This document shows, piece by piece, positions 15,543-22,458 of a stretch of 26,723 nt of DNA (the stretch's first letter is position 1; every line of letters starts with the position of its first letter). The DNA is from Holdemanella sp. MSK.7.32 (GTDB lineage Bacteria; Bacillota_I; Bacilli_A; Erysipelotrichales; Erysipelotrichaceae), in NCBI RefSeq assembly GCF_024460475.1, contig NZ_JANFYN010000029.1:1-26723 (forward strand), written 5' to 3'. A program made the position numbers and the translations under genes. The notes under the pieces are model-generated. The model was given only the letters and a program-made list of their open reading frames with translations, had not been told where the DNA came from and did not search any database.

Positions 15543-16166
15543 ATGCATACAGTTTTATATACGATAGTTATTGTTCTTATTATCATTTATGGTTTTAAAG
15601 CCTATCAGAATTATCCATCCTACAAGAATTCAATTCTTCCAACACTATTTCCTAATTATTTTGAATTCTTTTGGCGCATGTTTATTCGAAAAGATACATC
15701 AAATAGTTCTTATTTAAACAAGAGTATAGGAAACCACAAGCTTTCATTCGCGACAATTGAAAACAGACAACACCAAGTCACTTCTAAATTTGTTCTTTTT
15801 TTCTATAACAAAGGAATCGCAATCGTTGAATATTTGGATTATCCTGGTACGTATTCTGGTAATGACGAAGATCGTTCTTGGATCATTAAAAGTAACAACA
15901 AAAAGATCCGCATCACTAATCCGATTCATGAGTTACAAACATATAAAAATCGAATTCAAAAAATGTTTAAGGATGGACAAATATCATCTGTGATTGCCAT
16001 TAAAGATGATTCTGAAATTGATAAGATTCAAACACAGACGTTATACTGCAAATATAAGGATGTCATCACTACTCTAAACAATATTCAATGTGAGCACACG
16101 CTTAGTGAAAGTGAAATTCAAAATTTATTCGATTCATTCAATCAAAAACGATCAACATTATCATAA
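15543..16166 (+). CDS. Membrane-anchored hypothetical protein, NERD-like region
   Basis: This is a 207-residue protein with one N-terminal membrane segment (residues about 3-19, TVLYTIVIVLIIIYGF) and a cytosolic remainder. Residues around 90-145 read GIAIVEYLDYPGTYSG, then DRSW, then ITNPIHELQTYKNRIQKM. This resembles the order of motifs in NERD (nuclease-related) domains: a GIxVIExK strand, a GxxxG segment, a tryptophan, and NPxxQ before a helix. The lysine of the E-x-K motif is missing (EYL), so nuclease activity is doubtful. The ATG has AGAGAGG upstream. It shares the TTACCA promoter motif with the sugar genes, which is unexpected. I do not know its function; the NERD similarity is a by-eye judgement. 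Confidence 0.7.
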   Translation: MHTVLYTIVIVLIIIYGFKAYQNYPSYKNSILPTLFPNYFEFFWRMFIRKDTSNSSYLNKSIGNHKLSFATIENRQHQVTSKFVLFFYNKGIAIVEYLDYPGTYSGNDEDRSWIIKSNNKKIRITNPIHELQTYKNRIQKMFKDGQISSVIAIKDDSEIDKIQTQTLYCKYKDVITTLNNIQCEHTLSESEIQNLFDSFNQKRSTLS

Positions 16167-16189
16167 CTTACTCATAATTAATTCATTTT

Positions 16190-16219
16190 TTACCATATAT
16201 ATACTCATTTTATTTTAAT
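16190..16219 (+). promoter_or_regulatory. Shared TTACCA motif with promoter, in front of iolC
   Basis: TTACCATATATATACT starts at 16190. TTTAAT (16214-16219) follows TTACCA after 18 bases. This copy is the most divergent in its second half. The palindrome CTCTTAAGAG (16230-16239) lies just downstream, near the expected start of transcription. Confidence 0.5.
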
Positions 16220-16278
16220 TATTCCTATTCTCTTAAGAGTATTCTATTCATATAAGATAAACAAAATTGGAGGTTATT

Positions 16279-17301
16279 ATGAAATACTTAAACTTTGATA
16301 CAAACCGTCCTTATGATTTAATTTTATTAGGACGCGTTGCGATTGATTTAAATCCAGCTGTTAGTGAGGGCTTTAAACCATTAAAAAATGTTTCTCATTT
16401 TGAAAAGTATGTTGGGGGCAGCCCTGCAAATATCGCTTGTGGTGTAACTCGTCATGGTATGAAAGCCGGTTTTATTGGAAAGGTTTCTGATGATCAATTT
16501 GGTGATTTTGTGACGGACTACTTTAACGACCATAATATTGATACTAGTCATATCACACGTTGTACAAATGGTGAAAAATTAGGACTTACTTTTACTGAAA
16601 TGTTATCAAGCACAGAAAGTAGTATTCTAATGTATCGAAACTGTATTGCAGATTTACAGCTATCTGTTGACGACATTGATGAGGATTATATTGCGAGTGG
16701 AAAAGCCTTGTTAATTAGTGGAACAGCATTAGCACAAAGCCCAAGTCGTGAGGCTGTACTTAAAGCAGTTATGTTCGCAAAAAAAACGAATACGCCTATT
16801 ATTTTTGATATTGATTATCGTGAATACAATTGGAAAAATGAGGATGAAATTTCTATTTACTATTCAATTGTTGCGAATGAAGCTGACATCATTATGGGGT
16901 CAAGACAAGAATTTGATTTAACAGAAAGATTGATTCAACCTAATATGACTGATGAAGAAACGGCTAAATATTGGCAAGCTAAAAATGCGAAAGTGGTTGT
17001 TATTAAACATGGTATGAAGGGATCTACAGCTTATCTAAACAATGGTGAAAGCTACTCAATCAAGCCTTTCCCTGTTAAGTCAAGAAAAGGTTTTGGCGGA
17101 GGTGATGGCTACGCCTCTGGATTCTTATATGGCATTTATCAAGAATGGCCAATGATCGATTGTTTGGAATTTGGTAGTGCTGAAGCCAGTATGATGGTTC
17201 GTTCTAATAACTGTTCTGATGATTTACCAACCACAGAACAAGTTCAACAGTTTATAAAAGAAACAAAAGAACAATACGGCGAAATGATTGCACGTATATA
17301 G
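16279..17301 (+). CDS. iolC: 5-dehydro-2-deoxygluconokinase-like PfkB kinase (IolC)
   Basis: This is a 340-residue PfkB/ribokinase-family kinase closely resembling B. subtilis IolC. Shared segments include VGGSPANIACG (45-55), AGFIGKVSDDQFG, SSILMYRNCIADL, LLISGTALAQSPSREAVLKA and VVIKHGMKGSTAY. The catalytic aspartate is Asp276 in GFGGGDGYASGF, where the usual GAGDS reads GGGDG. IolC phosphorylates 2-deoxy-5-keto-D-gluconate, the product of IolB, at O6. The ATG at 16279 follows TTGGAGG; an upstream TTG overlaps that site and is rejected. It is the first gene of a plus-strand operon with an alcohol dehydrogenase 9 bases downstream. IolG, IolE and IolD are not in the window. Confidence 0.88.
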   Translation: MKYLNFDTNRPYDLILLGRVAIDLNPAVSEGFKPLKNVSHFEKYVGGSPANIACGVTRHGMKAGFIGKVSDDQFGDFVTDYFNDHNIDTSHITRCTNGEKLGLTFTEMLSSTESSILMYRNCIADLQLSVDDIDEDYIASGKALLISGTALAQSPSREAVLKAVMFAKKTNTPIIFDIDYREYNWKNEDEISIYYSIVANEADIIMGSRQEFDLTERLIQPNMTDEETAKYWQAKNAKVVVIKHGMKGSTAYLNNGESYSIKPFPVKSRKGFGGGDGYASGFLYGIYQEWPMIDCLEFGSAEASMMVRSNNCSDDLPTTEQVQQFIKETKEQYGEMIARI

Positions 17302-17310
17302 GAGGTTACT

Positions 17311-18459
17311 ATGTCTAGAGATTTTATTATTCCAAAACATATTATCACGGGAGAAAATGCACTATCTGAAGCAAACTTACATTATGGAAAAAAGGCTTTA
17401 ATTGTTACAGATCCTGTTATGGTTGAATTAAAAAATGTTGACAAAGTTGTTCAAAAATTAGATCAAGATCATATAGAATATTCTGTCTTCTCTCAAATTA
17501 CAGGTGAACCTACCGATCTAATGATTGAAAAAGGTGTTGAACAATACAGAGCTGAAGATTGTGATTTCTTAATTGCTATTGGTGGAGGAAGTCCGATTGA
17601 TTCTATGAAAGCCATTGGTGCCGTAATCACAAACGGACAAGAAATTGATGATTATTTAGGAAAAGAAATAACAATTGAAACACCAGGCATGATTGCCATT
17701 CCTACAACGGCTGGGACAGGTTCAGAAGCTACACAGTTTACAATCATCACAAACACAAAAAAAGACATAAAAATGTTACTAAAAGGAACTGTTCTTATTC
17801 CAGATTTAGCTATTATAGATCCTCAATTTACATTGAGTGCTCCAAGTAGAATTACAGCTGCAACTGGACTTGATGCCTTATGTCATGCTGTAGAATCATA
17901 TACATCAAAAAAAGCACAGCCTTTATCTAAATCCTTTAGTGTATCGGCTGTAAAACGAATCTTGAAATATTTACCTATCGCATATACAGATGGAAGCAAT
18001 GTAAAAGCTCGTGAAGAAATGTCAATTGCTGCTCTAGAAGCAGGTATCGCATTCAATAATGCTTCTGTAACGATTATTCATGGAATGTCACGTCCAATCG
18101 GTGCTTTATATCATATCCCACACGGATTAAGTAACGCTATGTTGATTAAAGAATGTTTCTCCTTTGCCTTAGATGGAGCTTATCCTGAATTTGGTACGCT
18201 AGCTAAAGAGGTCGGAGTTGCTACTTTAGAGGATTCCGATAAAGAAGCTTCTGAAAAACTTCTTAAAGCTATGGTAAATTTAGTTGAAACATGTCATGTT
18301 CAAACCTTACAAGAATATGGTGTAAATAAAGAAGATTTCTTAAATCATATTCCAAAGATGGCAAAAGATGCCATGGATTCTGGTTCTCCTGGAAATACAA
18401 TTAAAGATTGTACTCAACAAGATCTAGAAAAAATTTATAAAAAAGTCATAAATGCGTAA
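17311..18459 (+). CDS. Iron-containing alcohol dehydrogenase linked to iolC
   Basis: This is a 382-residue group III alcohol dehydrogenase. NAD-binding GGGSPIDSMK is at residues 91-100. The iron ligands are Asp188 and His192 (TGLDALCHAVESY), His257 (TIIHGMSRPIG) and His271 (YHIPHGLSN). PTTAGTGSEAT, the family signature, is at 131-141. It begins 9 bases after iolC with AGGAGG before the ATG, so it is co-translated with the kinase. In an IolC/aldolase route the aldehyde product is malonate semialdehyde, so a plausible task is its reduction to 3-hydroxypropionate. 1,3-Propanediol or lactaldehyde-type substrates are alternatives. The assignment to the family is firm and the substrate is inferred. 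Confidence 0.87.
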   Translation: MSRDFIIPKHIITGENALSEANLHYGKKALIVTDPVMVELKNVDKVVQKLDQDHIEYSVFSQITGEPTDLMIEKGVEQYRAEDCDFLIAIGGGSPIDSMKAIGAVITNGQEIDDYLGKEITIETPGMIAIPTTAGTGSEATQFTIITNTKKDIKMLLKGTVLIPDLAIIDPQFTLSAPSRITAATGLDALCHAVESYTSKKAQPLSKSFSVSAVKRILKYLPIAYTDGSNVKAREEMSIAALEAGIAFNNASVTIIHGMSRPIGALYHIPHGLSNAMLIKECFSFALDGAYPEFGTLAKEVGVATLEDSDKEASEKLLKAMVNLVETCHVQTLQEYGVNKEDFLNHIPKMAKDAMDSGSPGNTIKDCTQQDLEKIYKKVINA

Positions 18460-18484
18460 AAAGAAGCTCTACGCTTCTTTTTTT
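18458..18484. terminator. Bidirectional terminator after the iolC operon
   Basis: The stem AAAGAAGC/GCTTCTTT with a 5-base loop is flanked by A- and T-runs. It separates the plus-strand dehydrogenase gene from the convergent small minus-strand gene, whose stop codon it overlaps. Confidence 0.85.
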
Positions 18485-18680
18485 AATATATTGGAATTAA
18501 AGCTAGTACAACCGCAACCCCTAATAAACCAATTGCAATCTTATGCATAATCTCTTCCTTTTTTGTATATGCATTATCAGGTTGTGTTTGTTGTCTTTTT
18601 GTGAATTGCATACGCACATAACACATCAATATTAATCCTGCAAATCCTAAAACGTATGTAATGATTTCTTTTATTGACAC
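18483..18680 (-). CDS. Small two-segment membrane protein, function unknown
   Basis: This is a 65-residue hypothetical protein. It has two hydrophobic segments (about residues 5-22, IITYVLGFAGLILMCYV, and 47-63, IAIGLLGVAVVLALIP) joined by a polar, basic linker containing KRQQTQPDNAYTKKEE. The start is GTG at 18680, with AGAGGAA 5 bases upstream, which supports translation. It is convergent to the iolC-linked dehydrogenase and divergent from the second iolB. One of the two facing TTACCA motifs lies upstream and is oriented toward it. I do not recognise a family. Confidence 0.6.
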   Translation of the reverse strand: MSIKEIITYVLGFAGLILMCYVRMQFTKRQQTQPDNAYTKKEEIMHKIAIGLLGVAVVLALIPIY

Positions 18681-18745
18681 AAATATTCCTCTTTTCCAAT
18701 TTAATTATATATATAAATAATAGTTAAGAAAACAAATTTAACTGC

Positions 18746-18780
18746 CACATTAATATGGTAAATATTACCACAATAAAAAT
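18746..18780. promoter_or_regulatory. Two facing copies of the TTACCA motif upstream of the second iolB
   Basis: A minus-oriented copy, TTACCATATTAATGTG (18761 down to 18746), and a plus-oriented copy, TTACCACAATAAAAAT (18765-18780), form the inverted repeat TGGTAA-ATA-TTACCA at 18756-18770. The minus-oriented copy matches the copy before the PTS operon at 15 of 16 positions. A dimeric repressor could bind here. The -10 box toward iolB is not clear. Confidence 0.6.
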
Positions 18781-18844
18781 CGTTTTTATTTTATTATCAT
18801 TCTTTTTTTCATCTTATAATTTATTTGAAAGTGAGGAACTACAT

Positions 18845-19630
18845 ATGATGAATTATATTAAAAGTACAAGTAGCGAAATCGAACTAACAAATCGTACAGA
18901 TCTATATCCTGATATGATGTTATACTCATACTTGATTCGCCCTAGTAAAGGAGATGTGAAACATTTTTATAGTGATGATAAAGAAACTTTAATTTTGTTA
19001 CAAGAAGGCTCACTAACATTGAAATACGAAGACAAAGAAGCCACAATCACTCGTAGCAATGTGTTTGATGATGCTCCTGTTGGATTACAATTCAATAAAC
19101 AAGTCGCAGTTGAAGTTATTGCAAATGAAGATAGTGAATACCTATGTTTCCAAACAGAAAATGATAAGACATACCCTACAACTCTATTCAACAAAGATAA
19201 TGTAGTTGTCGTAGATCGTGGAGCTGGACAATGGAACGAATGTGCTACTCGTAATGTTCGTACAATGGTTGACTATAAAATCAATCCTAATAGTAACATG
19301 GCCTTTGGTGAAACAGTAAACTACCCAGGTAAATGGAGCACATTTATTCCACACTTACATGATCAACCAGAACTATACTATTATCGTTTCAATCGTCCTG
19401 AAGGATTTGGTGCAAGTTTCTATGGAGATAACGTTTACCAAATCAAAGATAGAAGCTATATTTGTGTAACAGAAAAATTAGCCCACCCTCAAGTCACGGC
19501 TCCAGGATACGCAATGAATTATTTCTGGATCATTCGTCACTTTGATGACAATCCTTGGACTGGTGCAGAAAACGTTAAAGAACACGAATGGTTGCTAGAT
19601 CCGAACTGCAAAATCTGGCCTGAAAAATAA
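18845..19630 (+). CDS. iolB: 5-deoxy-glucuronate isomerase-like protein (IolB), second paralogue
   Basis: This is a 261-residue KduI/IolB-family isomerase. Metal ligands are visible as His170, His172 and Glu176 (FIPHLHDQPELYYY) and His214 (KLAHPQVTAPGY). PGKWS, PEGFGASF and IRHFDDNPW are shared with the first paralogue at 4138-4956, while the N-terminal cupins differ considerably. The chosen ATG at 18845 follows GTGAGGAA. The 30 extra codons upstream would put coding sequence into the operator and are rejected. The gene stands alone between an operator and a terminator. Its expected product, 2-deoxy-5-keto-gluconate, is the substrate of the IolC-like kinase encoded 2.5 kb upstream on the same strand. 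Activity on another deoxyuronate is possible. Confidence 0.85.
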   Translation: MMNYIKSTSSEIELTNRTDLYPDMMLYSYLIRPSKGDVKHFYSDDKETLILLQEGSLTLKYEDKEATITRSNVFDDAPVGLQFNKQVAVEVIANEDSEYLCFQTENDKTYPTTLFNKDNVVVVDRGAGQWNECATRNVRTMVDYKINPNSNMAFGETVNYPGKWSTFIPHLHDQPELYYYRFNRPEGFGASFYGDNVYQIKDRSYICVTEKLAHPQVTAPGYAMNYFWIIRHFDDNPWTGAENVKEHEWLLDPNCKIWPEK

Positions 19631-19634
19631 TATA

Positions 19635-19662
19635 AATAAGAGCTGCATTGCAGCTTTTTTAT
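19635..19662 (+). terminator. Terminator after the second iolB
   Basis: The stem AGCTGC/GCAGCT with a 3-base loop, extended by A-T pairs, is followed by TTTTTT. Confidence 0.8.
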
Positions 19663-19675
19663 TTGGGTTTTGCAT

Positions 19676-19681
19676 TATAAT
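19676..19681 (+). promoter_or_regulatory. Possible -10 box of the hydroxyacid dehydrogenase gene
   Basis: A consensus TATAAT lies 18 bases before the ATG and just after the iolB terminator. No convincing -35 box is visible, and the leader would be very short. Confidence 0.4.
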
Positions 19682-19699
19682 ATATCTGAGGTATTGATT

Positions 19700-20644
19700 A
19701 TGAAGAAAATATATACATGTATGCCTTTAAAGGAAAAACATAAAAAACTATTAGAAAGTTCATCGTCCAATTGTGAATTCATCCATTTAGGACAAATAAA
19801 GCCTAGTCTTGAACAAGTCAAAGATGGGAATGTCATCATCGGAAATATTCCAGTAGATATTCTTAAAAACATTCCCAATTTAGAATTTGTACAACTCAAC
19901 AGTGCAGGTACAAATGGATATTCAGATAATCCAGACTTTCCTAAAAATGTATTACTGGCCAATGCCACAGGTGCTTATGGAGTTGCGATTTCAGAATGTA
20001 TTCTAGCTGGCATTTTAACTTTAATGAAACATATGCCTAGTTATATCCAAAATCAATCCAATCATGAGTGGAAAGATGAAGGAAGTGTTAAATCGATTTA
20101 TAACTCTAATATTCTTGTACTTGGTTTGGGTGATATTGGTAAAGAGTTTTCTAAAAGTGCCTATGCGATGGGTGCTCATATTACGGGGATTAAAAGAAAT
20201 ATTAAAGATAAACCAGATTATATTGATAAATTATGTACAATGGATTCACTATATGATGAATTAGAAAAGGCAGATATCATTGTTTCAAGTCTTCCTGGAT
20301 CTAAGTCTACGTATCATTTATTAGGTGAAGAAGCTTTAACCCATGTTAAGAAACACCCAATTTTCGTCAATGTAGGAAGAGGTTCTTTAATTGATTCTAA
20401 AGTATTAGAAAAGGCATTAAAAGAAAAGATATTCTCAAGTGCCTATATTGATGTAACGGATCCTGAACCATTACCTAAGGAAAGTGAATTATGGAATCTA
20501 AACAATTTAATCATCACTCCACATATCACGGGCGGGTATCATTTAGAAGAAACTTTGAATCGTATTGTCCAAATAAGCGCTACAAACATTAAGAATTATT
20601 GTGAAGGAAAAGAACTTATAAATAGAGTGAATCTAGAGGTATAA
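19700..20644 (+). CDS. D-2-hydroxyacid dehydrogenase family protein
   Basis: This is a 314-residue D-isomer-specific 2-hydroxyacid dehydrogenase. The NAD-binding motif VLGLGDIGKEF has its glycines at 142-147. The catalytic residues are Arg227 (VNVGRGSLID), Glu256 (DVTDPEPLP) and His275 (ITPHITGGY). It interconverts a 2-keto acid and a D-2-hydroxyacid with NAD(P)H; glyoxylate/hydroxypyruvate reductase-like members have this size. The ATG at 19700 follows TGAGG, and a longer TTG start has no ribosome site. The acylphosphatase gene follows after 4 bases. Placement next to sugar-acid genes suggests a role in reducing a keto-acid product, but this pair may instead belong to the core genome. Confidence 0.87.
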   Translation: MKKIYTCMPLKEKHKKLLESSSSNCEFIHLGQIKPSLEQVKDGNVIIGNIPVDILKNIPNLEFVQLNSAGTNGYSDNPDFPKNVLLANATGAYGVAISECILAGILTLMKHMPSYIQNQSNHEWKDEGSVKSIYNSNILVLGLGDIGKEFSKSAYAMGAHITGIKRNIKDKPDYIDKLCTMDSLYDELEKADIIVSSLPGSKSTYHLLGEEALTHVKKHPIFVNVGRGSLIDSKVLEKALKEKIFSSAYIDVTDPEPLPKESELWNLNNLIITPHITGGYHLEETLNRIVQISATNIKNYCEGKELINRVNLEV

Positions 20645-20648
20645 CATA

Positions 20649-20972
20649 ATGTTTCATTTATTTAAAAAGAAAGAGAAAATAAAAAAAGAATCGCCACCAG
20701 GGACAATTCGTAAAGAGTTTCATTTTGAAGGAAATGTTCAAAATATTGGTTTTCGTTTTGAAGTACAAAGCCATGCCAAACCATTAGGTATTACTGGTTA
20801 TGCCAAAAATAATGATGATGGTAGTGTTACTGCACAATTACAGGGAAGCTTAGAAGATATTAATAGAGTCATTCTATCTCTTCAAAACATTGATCGTATT
20901 CAAATTGATTCGATTACCTCAAAAGAGATTCCACTTGATTATTATGAAAAGGATTTTAGTATCATCTATTAA
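20649..20972 (+). CDS. acyP: Acylphosphatase
   Basis: This is a 107-residue protein whose C-terminal 85 or so residues form an acylphosphatase domain. The signature FEGNVQNIGFRFEVQ contains catalytic Arg36, and GYAKNNDDGSV contains catalytic Asn54 (18 residues on, the usual spacing). It hydrolyses acyl phosphates such as acetyl phosphate or 1,3-bisphosphoglycerate. The N-terminal 18 residues are extra and lysine-rich (FKKKEKIKKE), which is longer than the classical 90-100 residue enzyme. It is 4 bases after the hydroxyacid dehydrogenase gene and presumably co-transcribed. A terminator follows. Confidence 0.9.
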   Translation: MFHLFKKKEKIKKESPPGTIRKEFHFEGNVQNIGFRFEVQSHAKPLGITGYAKNNDDGSVTAQLQGSLEDINRVILSLQNIDRIQIDSITSKEIPLDYYEKDFSIIY

Positions 20973-20976
20973 CTTG

Positions 20977-21008
20977 AACAATGCTCATGATTTAGAGCAT
21001 TGTTTTTT
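20977..21008. terminator. Terminator after acyP
   Basis: A 10-bp stem, AACAATGCTC/GAGCATTGTT, with an 8-base loop is followed by TTTT on the plus strand. It overlaps the end of the convergent HicB-like gene. Confidence 0.85.
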
Positions 21009-21180
21009 CGTTTTCTTTTACATAACTTAGATATGCATTTTTTGAGGCTTCTGCATCAGCAATTGCTTCTTCAATTGTATCTCCACCTCCTACACAACTT
21101 TTTAAATTTGGATACTCAACACACCATTCTGTTTTTCCATTTTCTAAATGCATAGGATATACTTTCATTGCATAGTCCAT
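20992..21180 (-). CDS. Orphan HicB-like antitoxin-family protein
   Basis: This is a 62-residue protein of the HicB N-terminal domain family. The pattern KVYPMHLENGKTEWCVEYPNL, SCVGGGDTIEEAIADAEAS and AYLSYVKE matches the partial RNase H fold shared by these antitoxins. The ATG at 21180 fits GGTGGAG 6 bases upstream better than the GTG at 21192, which overlaps that site. No HicA toxin (a small double-stranded RNA-binding domain) lies beside it, and there is no C-terminal DNA-binding domain. It is probably a solitary HicB-fold protein rather than a working toxin-antitoxin pair. Confidence 0.75.
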   Translation of the reverse strand: MDYAMKVYPMHLENGKTEWCVEYPNLKSCVGGGDTIEEAIADAEASKNAYLSYVKENEKTML

Positions 21181-21224
21181 ATTTTTCTCCACCCTTCTAC
21201 TTGTAATATCATCACATAAACAAG

Positions 21225-21263
21225 AAAAGATATCAATTCATTTTATTTGAACTGATATCTTTT
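21225..21263. terminator. Terminator after the KDG kinase gene
   Basis: A 16-bp inverted repeat with one mismatch (21225-21240 with 21248-21263) has TTTT on both sides. It starts 4 bases beyond the kinase stop codon and would act on the minus strand. Confidence 0.75.
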
Positions 21264-21266
21264 ACT

Positions 21267-22286
21267 TTATCTAGATAAATTTGTATTCTTAGAATTCATG
21301 ATCTTAAATACATCTTCTTGGGTTACCACATTAAAATCATGTTGAATCATAAGCTTTAATACACTCGCACTGATTGCGAAATCGACTGTTTTCTGTGGAT
21401 CAAACCCATTGATTAGTCCATGAACAAATGCAGCACCATAGGCATCTCCTGCACCTACCGCTTCTAAACTATGTACTCTATGAATTGGACTTTGGTAGAA
21501 CTTTCCATCTACATAATAGATGCCCATCCAATCTCCTTCTTCTACAGTATGCATATTTCTTAATACACTAGTCACACTCTTCACATTTGGGAATTGACGA
21601 GTAATTTCTAACATACCTTCTTTATAAGTATCAATCTGATCAATACCTGTAGATAAATCTCCATCAAAGGCATGAATACCTAGTGTTGCTTCAAAATCCT
21701 CATCATTGGCAATACATACATCTACATACTGCATTAAATCGCGCATGACAACTTGCGCTTGTTCTTTAGACCACATTTTTCCACGATAATTTAAGTCACA
21801 AACAACTTGAATACCATTCTCCTTACAATACTTCAAAGCACTTCTTACTGTATCCTCAACATATTTAGATACAGCTGGAGTTACACCTGAAAAATAGAAA
21901 ACATCACCTGGCTCTAAGATATTTTCCCAATGATATTCACTTGGCTGAGACAATGAAAAAGCACTAAATGCACGGTCATATACAACGTTTGTATTACGAA
22001 TATCACTTCCTTTTTCAAAGAAGTAGATTCCTAATCTGTCTCCACCTCTAACCAAATAATCCGTATTTACGCCATAATGACGAACTTCACTTAACGCTGA
22101 CATTCCCACTGGATTGTTTGGTACTTTAGATACAAAAGCACATTTATCTTCATACATCGCTAAACTTACAGCTACATTGGCCTCTGCACCACCATAACTA
22201 GCCTCAAAACCATCGCTTTGCATAATACGCAAGTTTTCAGGTGTTTTTAAACGAAGCATGATTTCTCCAAAAGTTACTACCTTCAT
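21267..22286 (-). CDS. kdgK: 2-dehydro-3-deoxygluconokinase (KDG kinase), PfkB family
   Basis: This is a 339-residue ribokinase-family enzyme. The N-terminal segment VTFGEIMLRLKTPENLRIMQSDGFEASYGGAEANVAVSLA is typical of Firmicute KdgK proteins, and the catalytic GAGDAYGAAF has Asp281. It phosphorylates 2-keto-3-deoxygluconate to KDPG. It stands alone with its own extended -10 promoter and GGAGG ribosome site. The usual partner, KDPG aldolase, is not in the window. KDG is the expected product of the DhuI-like and KduD-like enzymes encoded at 8019-9440, so this kinase could continue that route despite being 12 kb away. A fructokinase-like role is a less likely alternative. Confidence 0.85.
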   Translation of the reverse strand: MKVVTFGEIMLRLKTPENLRIMQSDGFEASYGGAEANVAVSLAMYEDKCAFVSKVPNNPVGMSALSEVRHYGVNTDYLVRGGDRLGIYFFEKGSDIRNTNVVYDRAFSAFSLSQPSEYHWENILEPGDVFYFSGVTPAVSKYVEDTVRSALKYCKENGIQVVCDLNYRGKMWSKEQAQVVMRDLMQYVDVCIANDEDFEATLGIHAFDGDLSTGIDQIDTYKEGMLEITRQFPNVKSVTSVLRNMHTVEEGDWMGIYYVDGKFYQSPIHRVHSLEAVGAGDAYGAAFVHGLINGFDPQKTVDFAISASVLKLMIQHDFNVVTQEDVFKIMNSKNTNLSR

Positions 22287-22312
22287 AATATATATCCTCC
22301 ATAAACTCTTTA

Positions 22313-22321
22313 ATTATACCA
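22313..22321 (-). promoter_or_regulatory. Extended -10 promoter of kdgK
   Basis: On the minus strand, TGGTATAAT lies about 27 bases before the ATG, preceded by an A-rich stretch. No clear -35 box is seen. It is near-identical to the element before the DeoR-family gene. Confidence 0.55.
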
Positions 22322-22362
22322 TTTTTTAATGTCTACTCCCCCTTATTTTTTTTACCTTTTCA

Positions 22363-22376
22363 TGAAAGGGATTTCA
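22363..22376. promoter_or_regulatory. cre site for CcpA upstream of the beta-glucoside operon
   Basis: TGAAAGGGATTTCA matches the cre consensus TGWAANCGNTNWCA at all but one fixed position (G for C in the central CG). It lies 9 bases before the -35 box of the operon and also upstream of the divergent kdgK gene. Confidence 0.7.
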
Positions 22377-22385
22377 AAAAAGTGC

Positions 22386-22414
22386 TTGTATTTTATTTTT
22401 AGCTATGCTATCAT
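22386..22414 (+). promoter_or_regulatory. Promoter of the beta-glucoside operon
   Basis: TTGTAT (22386-22391) and TATCAT (22409-22414) have a 17-base spacer that ends in TGC, giving an extended -10. Transcription would start just before the antitermination leader. Confidence 0.7.
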
Positions 22415-22430
22415 CCTTCATGTAAATAAC

Positions 22431-22458
22431 GGCTGTTACTGGTAATGCAGGCAAGACC
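22431..22458 (+). promoter_or_regulatory. RAT (ribonucleic antiterminator) target of LicT
   Basis: The segment contains GTTACTGGTAATGCAGGCAA followed by GACC, matching the RAT consensus of BglG/LicT-controlled leaders. Its 3' end overlaps the left arm of the terminator that follows, so binding of the LicT product would prevent the terminator from forming. Confidence 0.88.

Noticed and set aside
16230..16239. Palindrome CTCTTAAGAG upstream of iolC as a separate operator.
   Set aside because: It is a single short palindrome in AT-rich DNA with no second copy in the window; noted only within the iolC promoter entry.
18755..18844. N-terminal extension of the second IolB as a signal or membrane segment (hydrophobic codons upstream of 18845).
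   Set aside because: It overlaps the TTACCA operator, has no ribosome site, and the ATG at 18845 has a good one. The apparent hydrophobicity comes from a T-rich leader.
4138..19630. A complete myo-inositol operon.
   Set aside because: Only iolB-, iolC- and iolR-like genes and a possible aldolase are present; IolG, IolE, IolD, IolA and an inositol transporter are missing.
20992..21192. A HicAB toxin-antitoxin system.
   Set aside because: No HicA-like gene is adjacent on either side; the neighbours are acylphosphatase and KDG kinase genes.
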